Assembly (NCBI GenBank): GCA_902799465.1
Contig: CADCAS010000007.1
Coordinates: forward strand, 1 to 37,205
Source: an uncultured Eubacteriales bacterium
GTDB lineage: Bacteria; Bacillota; Clostridia; Christensenellales; Aristaeellaceae
Reading direction: 5' to 3'
Length of the DNA stretch: 37,205 nt
Positions 23,958 to 33,067 of this stretch are shown here, piece by piece. The notes under the pieces were generated by a model. The model did no database searches and was not told the origin of the DNA. It was given only the letters and a program-made list of their open reading frames with translations. The position numbers were made by a program, and so were the translations under genes. Positions within the stretch are counted from its first letter, which is position 1. Every line of letters begins with the position of its first letter.

Positions 23958-25417
23958 GCCGGACGCTGCTGATGGAGTCCCTGCTGGGCGAGACCCGGCT
24001 GGCGGTGATCGAGGACGGGCAGCTGTGCGAGCTGTACGTGGAGCGCCCCGGCGCGGACGACGCGGTGGGTGACATCTACCTGGGTCGGGTGGAGAACGTG
24101 GTCAGGGGCATGAACGCCGCCTTTGTGGACATCGGCCGGGAGAAGAACGGCTTCCTCTCGGCAAGCGACATCCGCATCACAGACCGCGGTCTGTCCTCGC
24201 AGCTCGACGCGCTGCGCATCGAAAAGCTGGCCCGCCCCGGCGAGGCGCTGCTGGTGCAGGTCACCAAGGCCCAATCCGGGCAGAAGGGCCACCGCCTGTC
24301 CTGCCATATCACCCTGCCGGGCCGGCTGCTGGTGGTGCTGACGGATATGCCCTACGCCGGGGTCTCCCGGAAGATCGCCGACAGGGCGGAACGGGACCGG
24401 CTGTATGACATCGCCCGCGGGCTGATGCGCGATACCGGCATGGGGGTCATCCTCCGCACGGCCTCGGAGGGCACGTCGGAGGACGAGCTGCGCGCGGAGT
24501 GGGACGAGCTCTGTGAGCAGTGGCGCGCCTTACAGACCCGTGCGGCGCACGCCAGCGCCCCGCGGCAGCTCTATTCCAACGCATCGCTTCTGGAGAAATG
24601 CGCCCGGGACATGCTGGACGACACGGTGGACGCGGTCTGGGCGGACGGCAAGCCGCTCTACGACGCCCTTGCCGCCCGCGCCGGGGAGAAAACCGACCGG
24701 GTCCGGCTTCACGACAGCTCCACGCCGCTGTTCGACCTGTACCGGGTGGACGCCCAGCTGGACAAGGCCCTGCGCAAGTACGTGTGGCTCAAGAGCGGCG
24801 GCTCCCTGGTGATCGAGGAGACAGAGGCCATGACGGTGGTGGACGTGAACACCGGCAAATACCTGGGCAGCCGGGACCTGGAGGACACGCTGTTCAAGCT
24901 CAACTGCGAGGCCGCGGAGGAGCTGGTGCGGCAGCTGCGGCTTCGGGACATCGGCGGCATCGTCGTGGTGGACTTCATCGACATGAGGTCGAAGGAGAAC
25001 AACGACGCCCTGCTGGAGCATCTCAAAGCCCTGACAAAAACAGACCGAAACCGGCTGTCCGTGGTGGGCATGACGGGGCTGGGACTCGTGGAGCTGACCC
25101 GCAAAAAGGAGCGCCGCCCCCTGTCCAGACAGCTTTTGCACATCTGCTCCAACTGCGGCGGCGACGGCATGACCCCGTCCCACGAGACCACCGCCCGGCG
25201 CATCGCCCACGAGCTGTGGCGCCGGCGGCGCGGGGGCATGGACGGTCCGCTGCTCGTCTCCGCCTGTCCCGAGGTGGTCGGCTGGCTTCGGACCCTGGGC
25301 AAAACCGACCAGAGTCCGGTTTACTGCCGCGCCGACAAGGACATGAAGCCCGGCGAATACGACATCGCCCCGGCGGACGAAGGCCGTCTGCCAGAGGGCG
25401 CGAAACCATTGAAATGA
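23954..25417 (+). CDS. rng: Ribonuclease G/E family endoribonuclease
   Basis: 487 residues. The S1-like RNA-binding domain is at the N-terminus (GDIYLGRVENVVRGMNAAF). The catalytic DNase I-like domain has VVDVNTGKY near 295 and VVDFIDM near 338, giving the two magnesium-binding aspartates. The zinc-link for dimerisation is CSNCGGDG near 397. Length and lack of a long C-terminal tail fit RNase G rather than RNase E. It acts in rRNA maturation and mRNA decay. The start overlaps the DUF2344 gene by ATGA. Confidence 0.93.
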   Translation: MSRTLLMESLLGETRLAVIEDGQLCELYVERPGADDAVGDIYLGRVENVVRGMNAAFVDIGREKNGFLSASDIRITDRGLSSQLDALRIEKLARPGEALLVQVTKAQSGQKGHRLSCHITLPGRLLVVLTDMPYAGVSRKIADRAERDRLYDIARGLMRDTGMGVILRTASEGTSEDELRAEWDELCEQWRALQTRAAHASAPRQLYSNASLLEKCARDMLDDTVDAVWADGKPLYDALAARAGEKTDRVRLHDSSTPLFDLYRVDAQLDKALRKYVWLKSGGSLVIEETEAMTVVDVNTGKYLGSRDLEDTLFKLNCEAAEELVRQLRLRDIGGIVVVDFIDMRSKENNDALLEHLKALTKTDRNRLSVVGMTGLGLVELTRKKERRPLSRQLLHICSNCGGDGMTPSHETTARRIAHELWRRRRGGMDGPLLVSACPEVVGWLRTLGKTDQSPVYCRADKDMKPGEYDIAPADEGRLPEGAKPLK

Positions 25418-25427
25418 GGTTGCTTCG

Positions 25428-26822
25428 ATGAGAGAGAGGCCCATCGTTCCCGAGAGCGAAATGCTCAGGCAGCGGGAATTTATGAAGTTAGTCAAGGCCA
25501 TAGAGGTCCGTCCCCAGCGCTACCACATCGTGTCGATGGGCTGCCAGATGAACGAGCGGGACTCCGAGTCCATCGCCGGCATGTTGGAGGCCATGGGCAT
25601 GACCCGCGCCGACGTCCGGGAGGAGGCCGACCTGATCCTCTACAACACCTGCTGCGTCCGCGAAAATGCCGAGAACAAGGCCCTGGGCAACGTCATCTGG
25701 CTCAAGGAGCTCAAGAAGGACAAGCCCGACCTGATGATTTGCGTGGGCGGCTGCATGACCCAGGAAAAGGGCATGGCGGCGATGATGAAGAAGCGCTATC
25801 CCTTCATCGACTTAATCTACGGCACCCACAACCTGTACCGCCTGCCGGAATACGTCTGGCGCGTGCTGACGGAGCAAAGGCCCGTGGTGGAGGTCCTGGA
25901 CATTGACGGCGAGGTGGTGGAGGGCATGCCCGAGGTCCGCAAATCGGACTTCATGGCCTTCGTCAACATCATGTACGGCTGCGACAACTTCTGCACCTAC
26001 TGCATCGTGCCCCACGTGCGCGGCCGCGAGCGCTCCCGCACCCCCGAGGCGGTGCTGGAGGAGTGCGTCAGGCTCCAGGACAGGGGCGTACAGGAGATCA
26101 TGCTGCTGGGACAGAACGTCAATTCCTACCGCGGCGGCGGGGCGGAGTTCGCGGAGCTTCTCTACCGGGTGGACAGGCTGGGCATTCCCCGCATACGGTT
26201 CATGACCAGCCACCCCAAGGATCTGTCCGATGAGCTGATCCACGCCTTCGGGGAGCTTGAGCACCTGATGCCCCAGCTACACCTGCCGGTGCAGGCGGGC
26301 AGCAACGAGATACTGAAGCGCATGAACCGCCGCTACACCCGGGAGCACTACCTGGAGCTGGTTAAGAGGCTGCGCGAGACGTGTCCGGACATCGGTCTGA
26401 CCAGCGACATCATCGTGGGCTTCCCCGGCGAGACGCTGGAGCAGTTCGAGGAGACCATGTCCCTGGTCCGCGAGGTGCGCTACGACGCCGCCTACACCTT
26501 CATCTTCTCCCCCAGGCAGGGCACCCGCGCCGCGGAGATGCCGGACGACACGCCGGAGAGCGTCAAGAGCGAGCGCATACAGCGGCTCATCGATCTGCAG
26601 CAGGCCATCACGCTCGAGACCCTGGAGGCCCAGGTGGGAAAGACCGAGCGGGTGCTGGTGGAGGCGCTGTCCACCCGGGACGCCAGACAGGTGGGCGGCA
26701 AGACCCCCCGCGGCCACATGGTCAATTTCCCCGGCGACGCTTCTCTCATCGGCAGGTTTGTGGACGTGGAGATCACCTCCGCGGGGCGCAACACCCTGCG
26801 GGGCAAAATCATAGGAGGCTGA
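25428..26822 (+). CDS. miaB: tRNA-2-methylthio-N6-dimethylallyladenosine synthase
   Basis: 464 residues. MiaB adds the methylthio group to i6A37 in tRNAs reading UNN codons, after MiaA (encoded at 32108) has attached the isopentenyl group. The N-terminal UPF0004 domain has its three cluster cysteines in SMGCQMN, NTCCVREN and VGGCMTQ. The radical SAM motif is YGCDNFCTYC near 183. The C-terminal TRAM domain ends at NTLRGKIIGG. TGAGG lies about nine bases before the ATG, ten bases after rng. In Bacillus miaB likewise precedes ymcA (ricA) and mutS. Confidence 0.96.
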   Translation: MRERPIVPESEMLRQREFMKLVKAIEVRPQRYHIVSMGCQMNERDSESIAGMLEAMGMTRADVREEADLILYNTCCVRENAENKALGNVIWLKELKKDKPDLMICVGGCMTQEKGMAAMMKKRYPFIDLIYGTHNLYRLPEYVWRVLTEQRPVVEVLDIDGEVVEGMPEVRKSDFMAFVNIMYGCDNFCTYCIVPHVRGRERSRTPEAVLEECVRLQDRGVQEIMLLGQNVNSYRGGGAEFAELLYRVDRLGIPRIRFMTSHPKDLSDELIHAFGELEHLMPQLHLPVQAGSNEILKRMNRRYTREHYLELVKRLRETCPDIGLTSDIIVGFPGETLEQFEETMSLVREVRYDAAYTFIFSPRQGTRAAEMPDDTPESVKSERIQRLIDLQQAITLETLEAQVGKTERVLVEALSTRDARQVGGKTPRGHMVNFPGDASLIGRFVDVEITSAGRNTLRGKIIGG

Positions 26823-26827
26823 CCGAT

Positions 26828-27220
26828 ATGGATCCCGTATTTGAAAAGACCCGCGAGCTGGGCGAGGCCCTCTTGCACAGCGAAGCCTATCTGCGCATGC
26901 AGGAGGCCGAGGACAAGGCGATGGCCAACGCCGAGGCCGCGCAGACCATGGCCGCGTTCATCGAGAAGCGCAACGAGCTGCAGACGATGATGCAGTCCGA
27001 AAACCCCGACCCCGGCGCGATGAAGCGCGTCTCCGACGAGATGGATTCCCTCCAGGAGCGCATGCGGATGATCGACGACATCATTGCCCTCACCGAGGCC
27101 CGCAACGATTTCAACGGCCTGATCGGCCAGATCAACCAGGTCCTCCAGTTCATCGTCACCGGCCGCATGACCGAGGCGAACTGCGAGGGTGACTGCTCCG
27201 CCTGCGGAGGATGCCACTGA
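26828..27220 (+). CDS. ricA: RicA/YmcA (YlbF-family) regulatory protein
   Basis: 130 residues, almost wholly helical, of the Com_YlbF family. In Bacillus RicA (YmcA), RicF (YlbF) and RicT (YaaT) form an iron-sulfur complex that directs RNase Y to certain mRNAs and promotes sporulation and competence. The identity as RicA rather than RicF rests on position: in Bacillus ymcA lies between miaB and cotE-mutS-mutL, and the same order without cotE is seen here. The C-terminus has a cysteine cluster (CEGDCSACGGCH) fit for metal or Fe-S binding. AGGAGG precedes the ATG; the gene follows miaB by five bases. Confidence 0.82.
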   Translation: MDPVFEKTRELGEALLHSEAYLRMQEAEDKAMANAEAAQTMAAFIEKRNELQTMMQSENPDPGAMKRVSDEMDSLQERMRMIDDIIALTEARNDFNGLIGQINQVLQFIVTGRMTEANCEGDCSACGGCH

Positions 27221-27265
27221 ATCATTAAGGAAATACCGCCACAACACGCCAAAGAGGTGACCGAA

Positions 27266-29854
27266 ATGCCCGTAACGCCGATGATGCAGCAGTATCTGGA
27301 CATCAAGGCACAGAATCCCGACGCCATACTGTTTTTCCGGCTGGGGGACTTCTACGAGATGTTCTTTGAGGACGCGAAGCTGGTTTCGCGGGAGCTGGAG
27401 CTGACGCTGACGGGCAAGGACTGCGGCCTGTCGGAGCGCGCGCCCATGTGCGGGGTGCCGTATCACGCGGTGGAGACCTATCTGCAAAAGCTCATCGAGA
27501 AGGGCTACAAGGTGGCCATCTGCGAGCAGATGACGGACCCGGCGACCTCCAAGGGCCTGGTGGAGCGGGAGATCATCCGCATCGTGTCCCCGGGCACGGT
27601 GATCGAGACCAACATGCTGGAGGAGGGCCGTCCCAACTACATCATGGCGCTGTGCCTGAGAAGGAATCAGGCGGGCGCCGCCTTTTGCGACGTGTCCACG
27701 GGCGAGTTCTATCTCTACCAGATCGACGACCTCCGCGCCCATCTGTCCGATGAGCTGGCGCGGCTGAACCCCAGCGAGATCGTCGTCAACGACAGGGACG
27801 CGCTTTTGCAGTACGAGCCCGAGCGCGGCCAGCGCGCCGAGGCCGTGGACGCGGAGCGCTTTTCCTACGCCTTCGCCGCCAAGGTGATGTCCGCCCACTT
27901 CGGCAAATCCGTAAAGGACCTGGGCTTCGGGGAGCAGAAGCTGGCGGTGTGCGCGGCGGGCGCGCTGCTGTCCTACCTGACGGACACGCAGAAGAACGCC
28001 CTCAAGCACATCGTGGAGCCCAAAGCCTACGAGGCTCAGTCACACCTCGCGCTGGACCGTGTGGCGCTCAAGAACCTGGAGCTTACGGAGACCGTGCGCG
28101 GCAAGGGGCGGCGGGGATCGCTTTTATGGATACTGGACAAGACCCGCACCGCCATGGGCAGCCGCCTGATGCGGGCGTGGATCGAGCGTCCGCTTAGGGA
28201 GAAATCGGCCATTGAGGCCCGGCTGGACGCGGTGGAGCAGCTGATGCGCGACCCCATCACCGCCGGGGACATGCGCGGCGTGTTCGACGAGGTCTACGAC
28301 GTGGAGCGCCTGCTGAGCCGGGTGGCCTACGACGCCGTCAACGCCCGGGAGTGCCTGTCGCTGGCCCGGACGCTGCAGTGCGTGCCCCGCCTGAAGGAGC
28401 AGGGCGCGGCCTTCGATTCCGCCCTCATCCGGGACACCCTTCGGCGGCTGGACGATCTGCCGGAGCTTCAAAGGGAGCTGTTCGAGGCCATCGACCCGGA
28501 GGCCCCGCTGTCCGTGCGGGACGGGGGCATCATCCGCCGGGGCTACAATGCCGAGCTGGACGAGCTCAAGGACATCTCTGAGAACGGCAAGGGCTACATC
28601 GCCCAGATCGAGACCCGCGAGCGTGAGCGCACCGGCATCAAGAACCTCAAGGTGGGCTACAACCGGGTGTTCGGCTACTATATCGAGGTCACCAAGTCCT
28701 TCTACGACCTGGTGCCCTACGACTACGTGCGCAAGCAGACCCTGGCCAACGCCGAGCGCTACATCACCGAGGAGCTCAAGAACCTGGAGGGCCGCATCCT
28801 GGGAGCGCAGGACAACGCCATCAAGCTGGAGTACGCGCTGTTTACGCAGATCCGGGAGAAACTCAAGGCCGCTCTGCCCGCCCTGCAGGAGACCGTCAAC
28901 GCCCTAAAGACCCTCGACGCGCTGCTGGCGCTGGCGCAGGCGGCCTCGGAGAACGGCTACGTGCGCCCCACCATCAACGACGAGGGCCGCTACGTCATCG
29001 CCGACGGTCGGCATCCCGTGGTGGAGGAGTCCATCGGGCGGGAGCGCTTCGTGCCCAACGATACACAGCTGAACGCCGAGGACCGGGTCATGATCATCAC
29101 CGGCCCCAATATGGCGGGCAAGTCCACCTACATGCGGCAGGTGGCGCTGATCGTGCTGATGGCCCACATGGGGTCGTTTGTGCCCGCGGCCTCCGCCGAC
29201 ATTGCGCTGACGGACCGCATCTTCACCCGCATCGGCGCGTCCGACGACCTCTTCGGCGGCCAGTCCACCTTCATGGTAGAGATGAACGAGCTGGCCACCA
29301 TATTAAAGTTCGCCACCCCGCGCTCCCTGCTGATCCTGGACGAGGTGGGGCGGGGAACGTCCACCTTCGACGGCCTGTCCATCGCCTGGGCGGCGGTGGA
29401 GTACATCGCCTCGGAGAAGTGCGGGGCGCGGACATTGTTCGCCACCCACTATCACGAGCTGTCCGAGCTGGAGGGCCAGCTGCCCGGCGTGGTCAACTTC
29501 CGCATCACCGCCCGGGAGCAGGGTGAGGACGTGATCTTTTTGAGAAAGATCGTGCGCGGCGGCGCGGACAAGAGCTTCGGCGTCTCCGTGGCGCGGCTGG
29601 CGGGGCTGCCCAAGTCGCTGATTTCCCGCGCCCGCCAGATCATGGCGAAGCTGGAGGTGGACGACCAGCAGCGCGGCAACCTGGGCCAGAACATCTTGAA
29701 GGAGCACAAGGCCAGGGACCGCCAGCTGGGATTGATGGACTTTCAGCCCATGGAGTTCGCCCAGGAGGTCGCCGCGCTGGACGTGGTCAGCATGACCCCG
29801 CTGGACGCGCTGAACAAGCTGTTTGAGCTGAATGAGAAGGCCAAGAGGATATGA
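27266..29854 (+). CDS. mutS: DNA mismatch repair protein MutS
   Basis: 862 residues. MutS recognises mismatches and small loops. The mismatch-binding Phe-X-Glu motif is in RLGDFYEMFFEDA near residue 30. The connector, lever and clamp regions are full length. The ABC-type ATPase has GPNMAGKST near 612 and DEVGRGTST near 691. The start at 27266 (MPVTPMMQQYL) is preferred because AAGAGGTG lies about seven bases upstream; a GTG three codons earlier is itself part of that binding site. It follows ricA by 45 bp and precedes mutL after element E7. Confidence 0.97.
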   Translation: MPVTPMMQQYLDIKAQNPDAILFFRLGDFYEMFFEDAKLVSRELELTLTGKDCGLSERAPMCGVPYHAVETYLQKLIEKGYKVAICEQMTDPATSKGLVEREIIRIVSPGTVIETNMLEEGRPNYIMALCLRRNQAGAAFCDVSTGEFYLYQIDDLRAHLSDELARLNPSEIVVNDRDALLQYEPERGQRAEAVDAERFSYAFAAKVMSAHFGKSVKDLGFGEQKLAVCAAGALLSYLTDTQKNALKHIVEPKAYEAQSHLALDRVALKNLELTETVRGKGRRGSLLWILDKTRTAMGSRLMRAWIERPLREKSAIEARLDAVEQLMRDPITAGDMRGVFDEVYDVERLLSRVAYDAVNARECLSLARTLQCVPRLKEQGAAFDSALIRDTLRRLDDLPELQRELFEAIDPEAPLSVRDGGIIRRGYNAELDELKDISENGKGYIAQIETRERERTGIKNLKVGYNRVFGYYIEVTKSFYDLVPYDYVRKQTLANAERYITEELKNLEGRILGAQDNAIKLEYALFTQIREKLKAALPALQETVNALKTLDALLALAQAASENGYVRPTINDEGRYVIADGRHPVVEESIGRERFVPNDTQLNAEDRVMIITGPNMAGKSTYMRQVALIVLMAHMGSFVPAASADIALTDRIFTRIGASDDLFGGQSTFMVEMNELATILKFATPRSLLILDEVGRGTSTFDGLSIAWAAVEYIASEKCGARTLFATHYHELSELEGQLPGVVNFRITAREQGEDVIFLRKIVRGGADKSFGVSVARLAGLPKSLISRARQIMAKLEVDDQQRGNLGQNILKEHKARDRQLGLMDFQPMEFAQEVAALDVVSMTPLDALNKLFELNEKAKRI

Positions 29855-29860
29855 GGCTTA

Positions 29861-29987
29861 GGGAAAAGGGAACAGGGAAAAGGGAAAAGGGAAAAGGAAG
29901 TGCTGCCGCGCACGCTGTCAAGCGCTCATTTCCAACGCGGCTAAGCTGTTTCAATTCCTAATTCCTAATTCCTAATTTCTAATTCTC
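29861..29987. repeat. Intergenic heptad-arm element E7
   Basis: The left arm at 29861-29898 is GGGAAAA/GGGAACA with a 7-nt period. The core at about 29899-29952 contains GCTGCCGCGCA at 29902-29912. The right arm at 29953-29987 is AATTCCT. As in E3, the two arms are of different sequence classes. It fills most of the 204-bp mutS-mutL gap. Confidence 0.75.
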
Positions 29988-30058
29988 AACAGGCTGAATG
30001 TTGAGTTGAAGCGGGCACATGAGGACCGCCCGCATATACAGGCACAGGAGGGAACGAC

Positions 30059-32008
30059 ATGCCCATTCGCATACTGGACGCCGCCACCGTGGGCCGCATT
30101 GCGGCGGGCGAGGTGGTGGAGCGCCCCAGCTCCGTGGTGAAGGAGCTGCTGGAGAACGCCATCGACGCCGGGGCCACGGCCATCACCGTGGAGATCAAGG
30201 GCGGGGGCATCGACTACCTCCGGGTGACGGACAACGGCTGCGGCATCGAGCCGAACCAGGTGCGGCTGGCCTTTGAGAACCACGCCACCTCCAAGCTGCA
30301 ATCCGCCGACCAGCTGGACGACATCCGCACCCTGGGCTTTCGCGGAGAGGCCCTGCCCTCCATCGCGTCGGTGAGCCATGTTGAGATGACCACCCGGGCC
30401 AGGGGGCAGGAGACAGGCGTCCGGCTGAACGTGGACGGCGGCGAGAACATGCGCGTGGCGGAGGCCGGCTGCCCCGAGGGCACCACCTTCGTGATGCGGG
30501 ATCTGTTCTATAACCTGCCCGTGCGCCGGGCGTTTCTGAAAAAGCCCGCCTATGAGGGCGGACTGGTGGCGGACACGGTGGCGAGGCTGATGATGGGCAA
30601 TCCCGGCGTGGCCGTGCGCTTCATCAACAACGGCCAGACGGTCTACCACAGCTTCGGCGACAACAGCCTGCGCAACGCGGTGTTCGCCGTCTACGGCAAG
30701 GCCGCCGCGGAGCAGATGGTGCCGGTGGACGCCGCCGAGGGCGGCACCCGCATCCACGGGCTCATCGGGGTGGGTGAGCTGGCCAAGTCCACCCGCGCCC
30801 ACCAGGCGTTCTTCATCAACGGGCGGGCCGTGCGCTGTACGACCCTCACCCGGGCGCTGGAGGAGGTCTGCCGCACGCGGGTGACCATCGGACTCTATCC
30901 CATGTGCGCCCTGAACGTGACGCTGCCCCCGTCCGCCGTCAACGTCAACGTCCACCCCAACAAGCTGGAGGTGCGCTTCAAGGACGAGGCGCTGATGCGC
31001 CAGGTGGCCGAGCACCTGCTGGCTACGGCGTTCGAGGGGGAAAGGGTGCTTCAGCTGGACGAGGAGCGCCTTGCGAAGCCCGCCGTGGCGCGGGCGGTGG
31101 AGGTGCGCCCGGTCAGGCCGCCCGAGGCCCCCGGCGTGAGCCAGTCCGAATACACCGCCGCCGTGGACCGGGAGCTGGAGAAGCTCAAGGGCGTGGGCGG
31201 CGGCGCGCTGAGGGAGAATCCCGCCTGGTCCCCGGTGACCGCGTCGCCCCGGACCGTCGTCCCGCCGAGGCCCGTTCCGCCCATTGCGCCGGTCGCGCGT
31301 CCCGTTGCCGCGCCGGTAGAGCCCGTTGCCCGCCCCGCCGTGCCGCCGCAGCCCGTCCCGGTGCCGACCTTCGCGCGCCCTGTGCGCCCGGAGGCCAGCC
31401 AGGTGACCCTGGGCGAGGCCCTGCCGGAGGCCAACGCCGCTAAGTACCGCGTCATCGGCGTGCTGATGAAGACCTACATACTGGCCGAGGCCGGGGACGC
31501 TCTTGTGCTCATCGACCAGCACGCCGCTCATGAGCGCCTGAACTACGAGCGCTTCATGGCTCAGGTGGAGGCGGGGCAGGCGTCCCAACAGCTGCTGACG
31601 CCCCTGATCCTCCGCCTGTCGGCCCGGGAGCTGGCGCTGGTCAACGACAACCTTGACGTGCTCAAGGAGGCGGGCTACGACGTGGAGCCCTTCGGCGACC
31701 AGGACATCCAGGTCCGCGCCGTGCCGATGATCCTGGGCAAGGCCGAGCTGAAGCCCGCCTTCATGGATGCCCTGGGGGCGCTGGACAAGGTGCGCACCGC
31801 CGCGGTGGACCTGCGCCGCGCCGAGATCATGCAGATGTCCTGCAAGTCCGCCGTCAAGGGCGGCGATCCGCTGACCGACTCGGAGGTGGAGAGCCTCATC
31901 ACCCAAATGCTTAAGACCGGCGCCCCGCCCACCTGCCCCCACGGCAGGCCCGTGATGAAGTCCATCACCCGGCGCGAGCTGGAGAAGATGTTTAAGCGGA
32001 TACAGTGA
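30059..32008 (+). CDS. mutL: DNA mismatch repair protein MutL
   Basis: 649 residues. The N-terminal GHKL ATPase has ELLENAIDAGAT near 29, DNGCGIE near 58 and RTLGFRGEALPSIASV near 90. A proline-rich linker (about 345-450) leads to the C-terminal dimerisation domain. That domain has DQHAAHERLNYE near 485, the metal-binding DQHAx2Ex4E motif of MutL with intrinsic nicking activity, and CPHGRP near 625. It should therefore be an endonuclease MutL, as expected in a bacterium without mutH. AGGAGGG lies about six bases before the ATG. Confidence 0.97.
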   Translation: MPIRILDAATVGRIAAGEVVERPSSVVKELLENAIDAGATAITVEIKGGGIDYLRVTDNGCGIEPNQVRLAFENHATSKLQSADQLDDIRTLGFRGEALPSIASVSHVEMTTRARGQETGVRLNVDGGENMRVAEAGCPEGTTFVMRDLFYNLPVRRAFLKKPAYEGGLVADTVARLMMGNPGVAVRFINNGQTVYHSFGDNSLRNAVFAVYGKAAAEQMVPVDAAEGGTRIHGLIGVGELAKSTRAHQAFFINGRAVRCTTLTRALEEVCRTRVTIGLYPMCALNVTLPPSAVNVNVHPNKLEVRFKDEALMRQVAEHLLATAFEGERVLQLDEERLAKPAVARAVEVRPVRPPEAPGVSQSEYTAAVDRELEKLKGVGGGALRENPAWSPVTASPRTVVPPRPVPPIAPVARPVAAPVEPVARPAVPPQPVPVPTFARPVRPEASQVTLGEALPEANAAKYRVIGVLMKTYILAEAGDALVLIDQHAAHERLNYERFMAQVEAGQASQQLLTPLILRLSARELALVNDNLDVLKEAGYDVEPFGDQDIQVRAVPMILGKAELKPAFMDALGALDKVRTAAVDLRRAEIMQMSCKSAVKGGDPLTDSEVESLITQMLKTGAPPTCPHGRPVMKSITRRELEKMFKRIQ

Positions 32009-32107
32009 ACGGCTCCAGGAAAACGGATGGCGCTCCAGCGCCGGGGGCAATCTCTCTGTGCCGACTGCGCCGGAGACCGTAATAATAACCGGAAAGGATA
32101 CATTCCC

Positions 32108-33040
32108 ATGAACGACAAGCCCCTTCTCCCGGTGATCGCCGGGCCAACGGCCACGGGCAAGACGGCCTGCGCGGTGGCGCTGTGCCGGCTGACGGGCGGC
32201 GAGGTGGTATCGGCGGACTCGATGCAGGTGTACCGGGGGATGGAGCTGCTCTCTGCGGTGCCGACTCCGGAGGAGCGCGGCGGGGTGCCCCATCACCTGA
32301 TGAGCTTCGTGGACCCGGCGCGGCGCTACACCGCTGACGCCTACCGCGAGGATGCGAAGCGCTGCATATCGGAGATCATCGCGCGGGGCAGGCTGCCGGT
32401 GCTGTGCGGGGGGACGGGCCTCTATATTAACGCCGTCACCCGCCCCATGAGCTTCTCGGAGCAGTCCGACGAGGCCATGCACGCCGAGCTGATGGCGATG
32501 GGCCGGACCCCGGAGGGGCGACGTCGGCTGCACGGCATGCTCGAGGCCATAGACCCGGACAGCGCCGCGCGGCTGCACGAGAACGACGTGCGCCGGGTGG
32601 CACGGGCCATCGAGATCTACCGGCTGACCGGACTGACTCAGACCGAGCAGATCCGGCGTGACAGGGCCTGCCCCGGCGACTACCGGGAGGTCATCTTCGG
32701 CCTGGACTGGCCCCGGGAGGCGCTCTACCGCCGATGCGATCAGCGGGTGGACGAGATGCTCGCGCACGGGCTGGTGGACGAGGTCAGCCGCCTGATGGTC
32801 GACGAACAGGGCCACCCCACCGCCATGCAGGCCATCGGCTACAAGGAGATCGCCGCCGCCCTGCGGGGGGAGGTCCCCCTGGAAAAGGCCGTCCACTGGA
32901 TGAAGCAGGCCACACGGAACTTCGCCAAGCGCCAGCTGACCTGGTTCAGGCACGACGACCGGGTGATTTGGGTGGCCGCGGAGGGCAGGTGCGCGGAGGA
33001 GATCGCTGGAGAAATTGCTAAAAAGCTGCAAACAGAATGA
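32108..33040 (+). CDS. miaA: tRNA dimethylallyltransferase
   Basis: 310 residues. MiaA transfers the dimethylallyl group to A37 of tRNAs reading codons that begin with U; MiaB then methylthiolates it. The P-loop is GPTATGKT, followed by SADSMQVYRGM and CGGTGLYINAVT; RRVARAIEIYRLTG and TRNFAKRQLTWFR lie in the tRNA-binding part. The start at 32108 was chosen for GGAAAGGA upstream and the family N-terminus; the frame runs 27 codons further up. The 99-bp gap after mutL holds a small palindrome (GGCGCT-CC-AGCGCC) and nothing else I can name. hfq, often next to miaA, is absent. Confidence 0.96.
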   Translation: MNDKPLLPVIAGPTATGKTACAVALCRLTGGEVVSADSMQVYRGMELLSAVPTPEERGGVPHHLMSFVDPARRYTADAYREDAKRCISEIIARGRLPVLCGGTGLYINAVTRPMSFSEQSDEAMHAELMAMGRTPEGRRRLHGMLEAIDPDSAARLHENDVRRVARAIEIYRLTGLTQTEQIRRDRACPGDYREVIFGLDWPREALYRRCDQRVDEMLAHGLVDEVSRLMVDEQGHPTAMQAIGYKEIAAALRGEVPLEKAVHWMKQATRNFAKRQLTWFRHDDRVIWVAAEGRCAEEIAGEIAKKLQTE

Positions 33041-33067
33041 GATCGGGATGATTCCCGATCTCATTCT
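33034..33067. terminator. Perfect hairpin shared by the miaA and hicB ends
   Basis: A perfect 15-bp inverted repeat (AGAATGAGATCGGGA and its complement) with a four-base loop. It contains the miaA stop codon (33038-33040) in one arm and the hicB stop codon (33061-33063) in the other. There is no strong T-tract on either side, so it is probably a weak bidirectional terminator or an mRNA end-protecting structure. Confidence 0.65.

Noticed and set aside
32050..32107. Promoter for miaA around TAATAAT at about 32080
   Set aside because: No -35 box at a suitable distance; miaA is more simply read from mutL.
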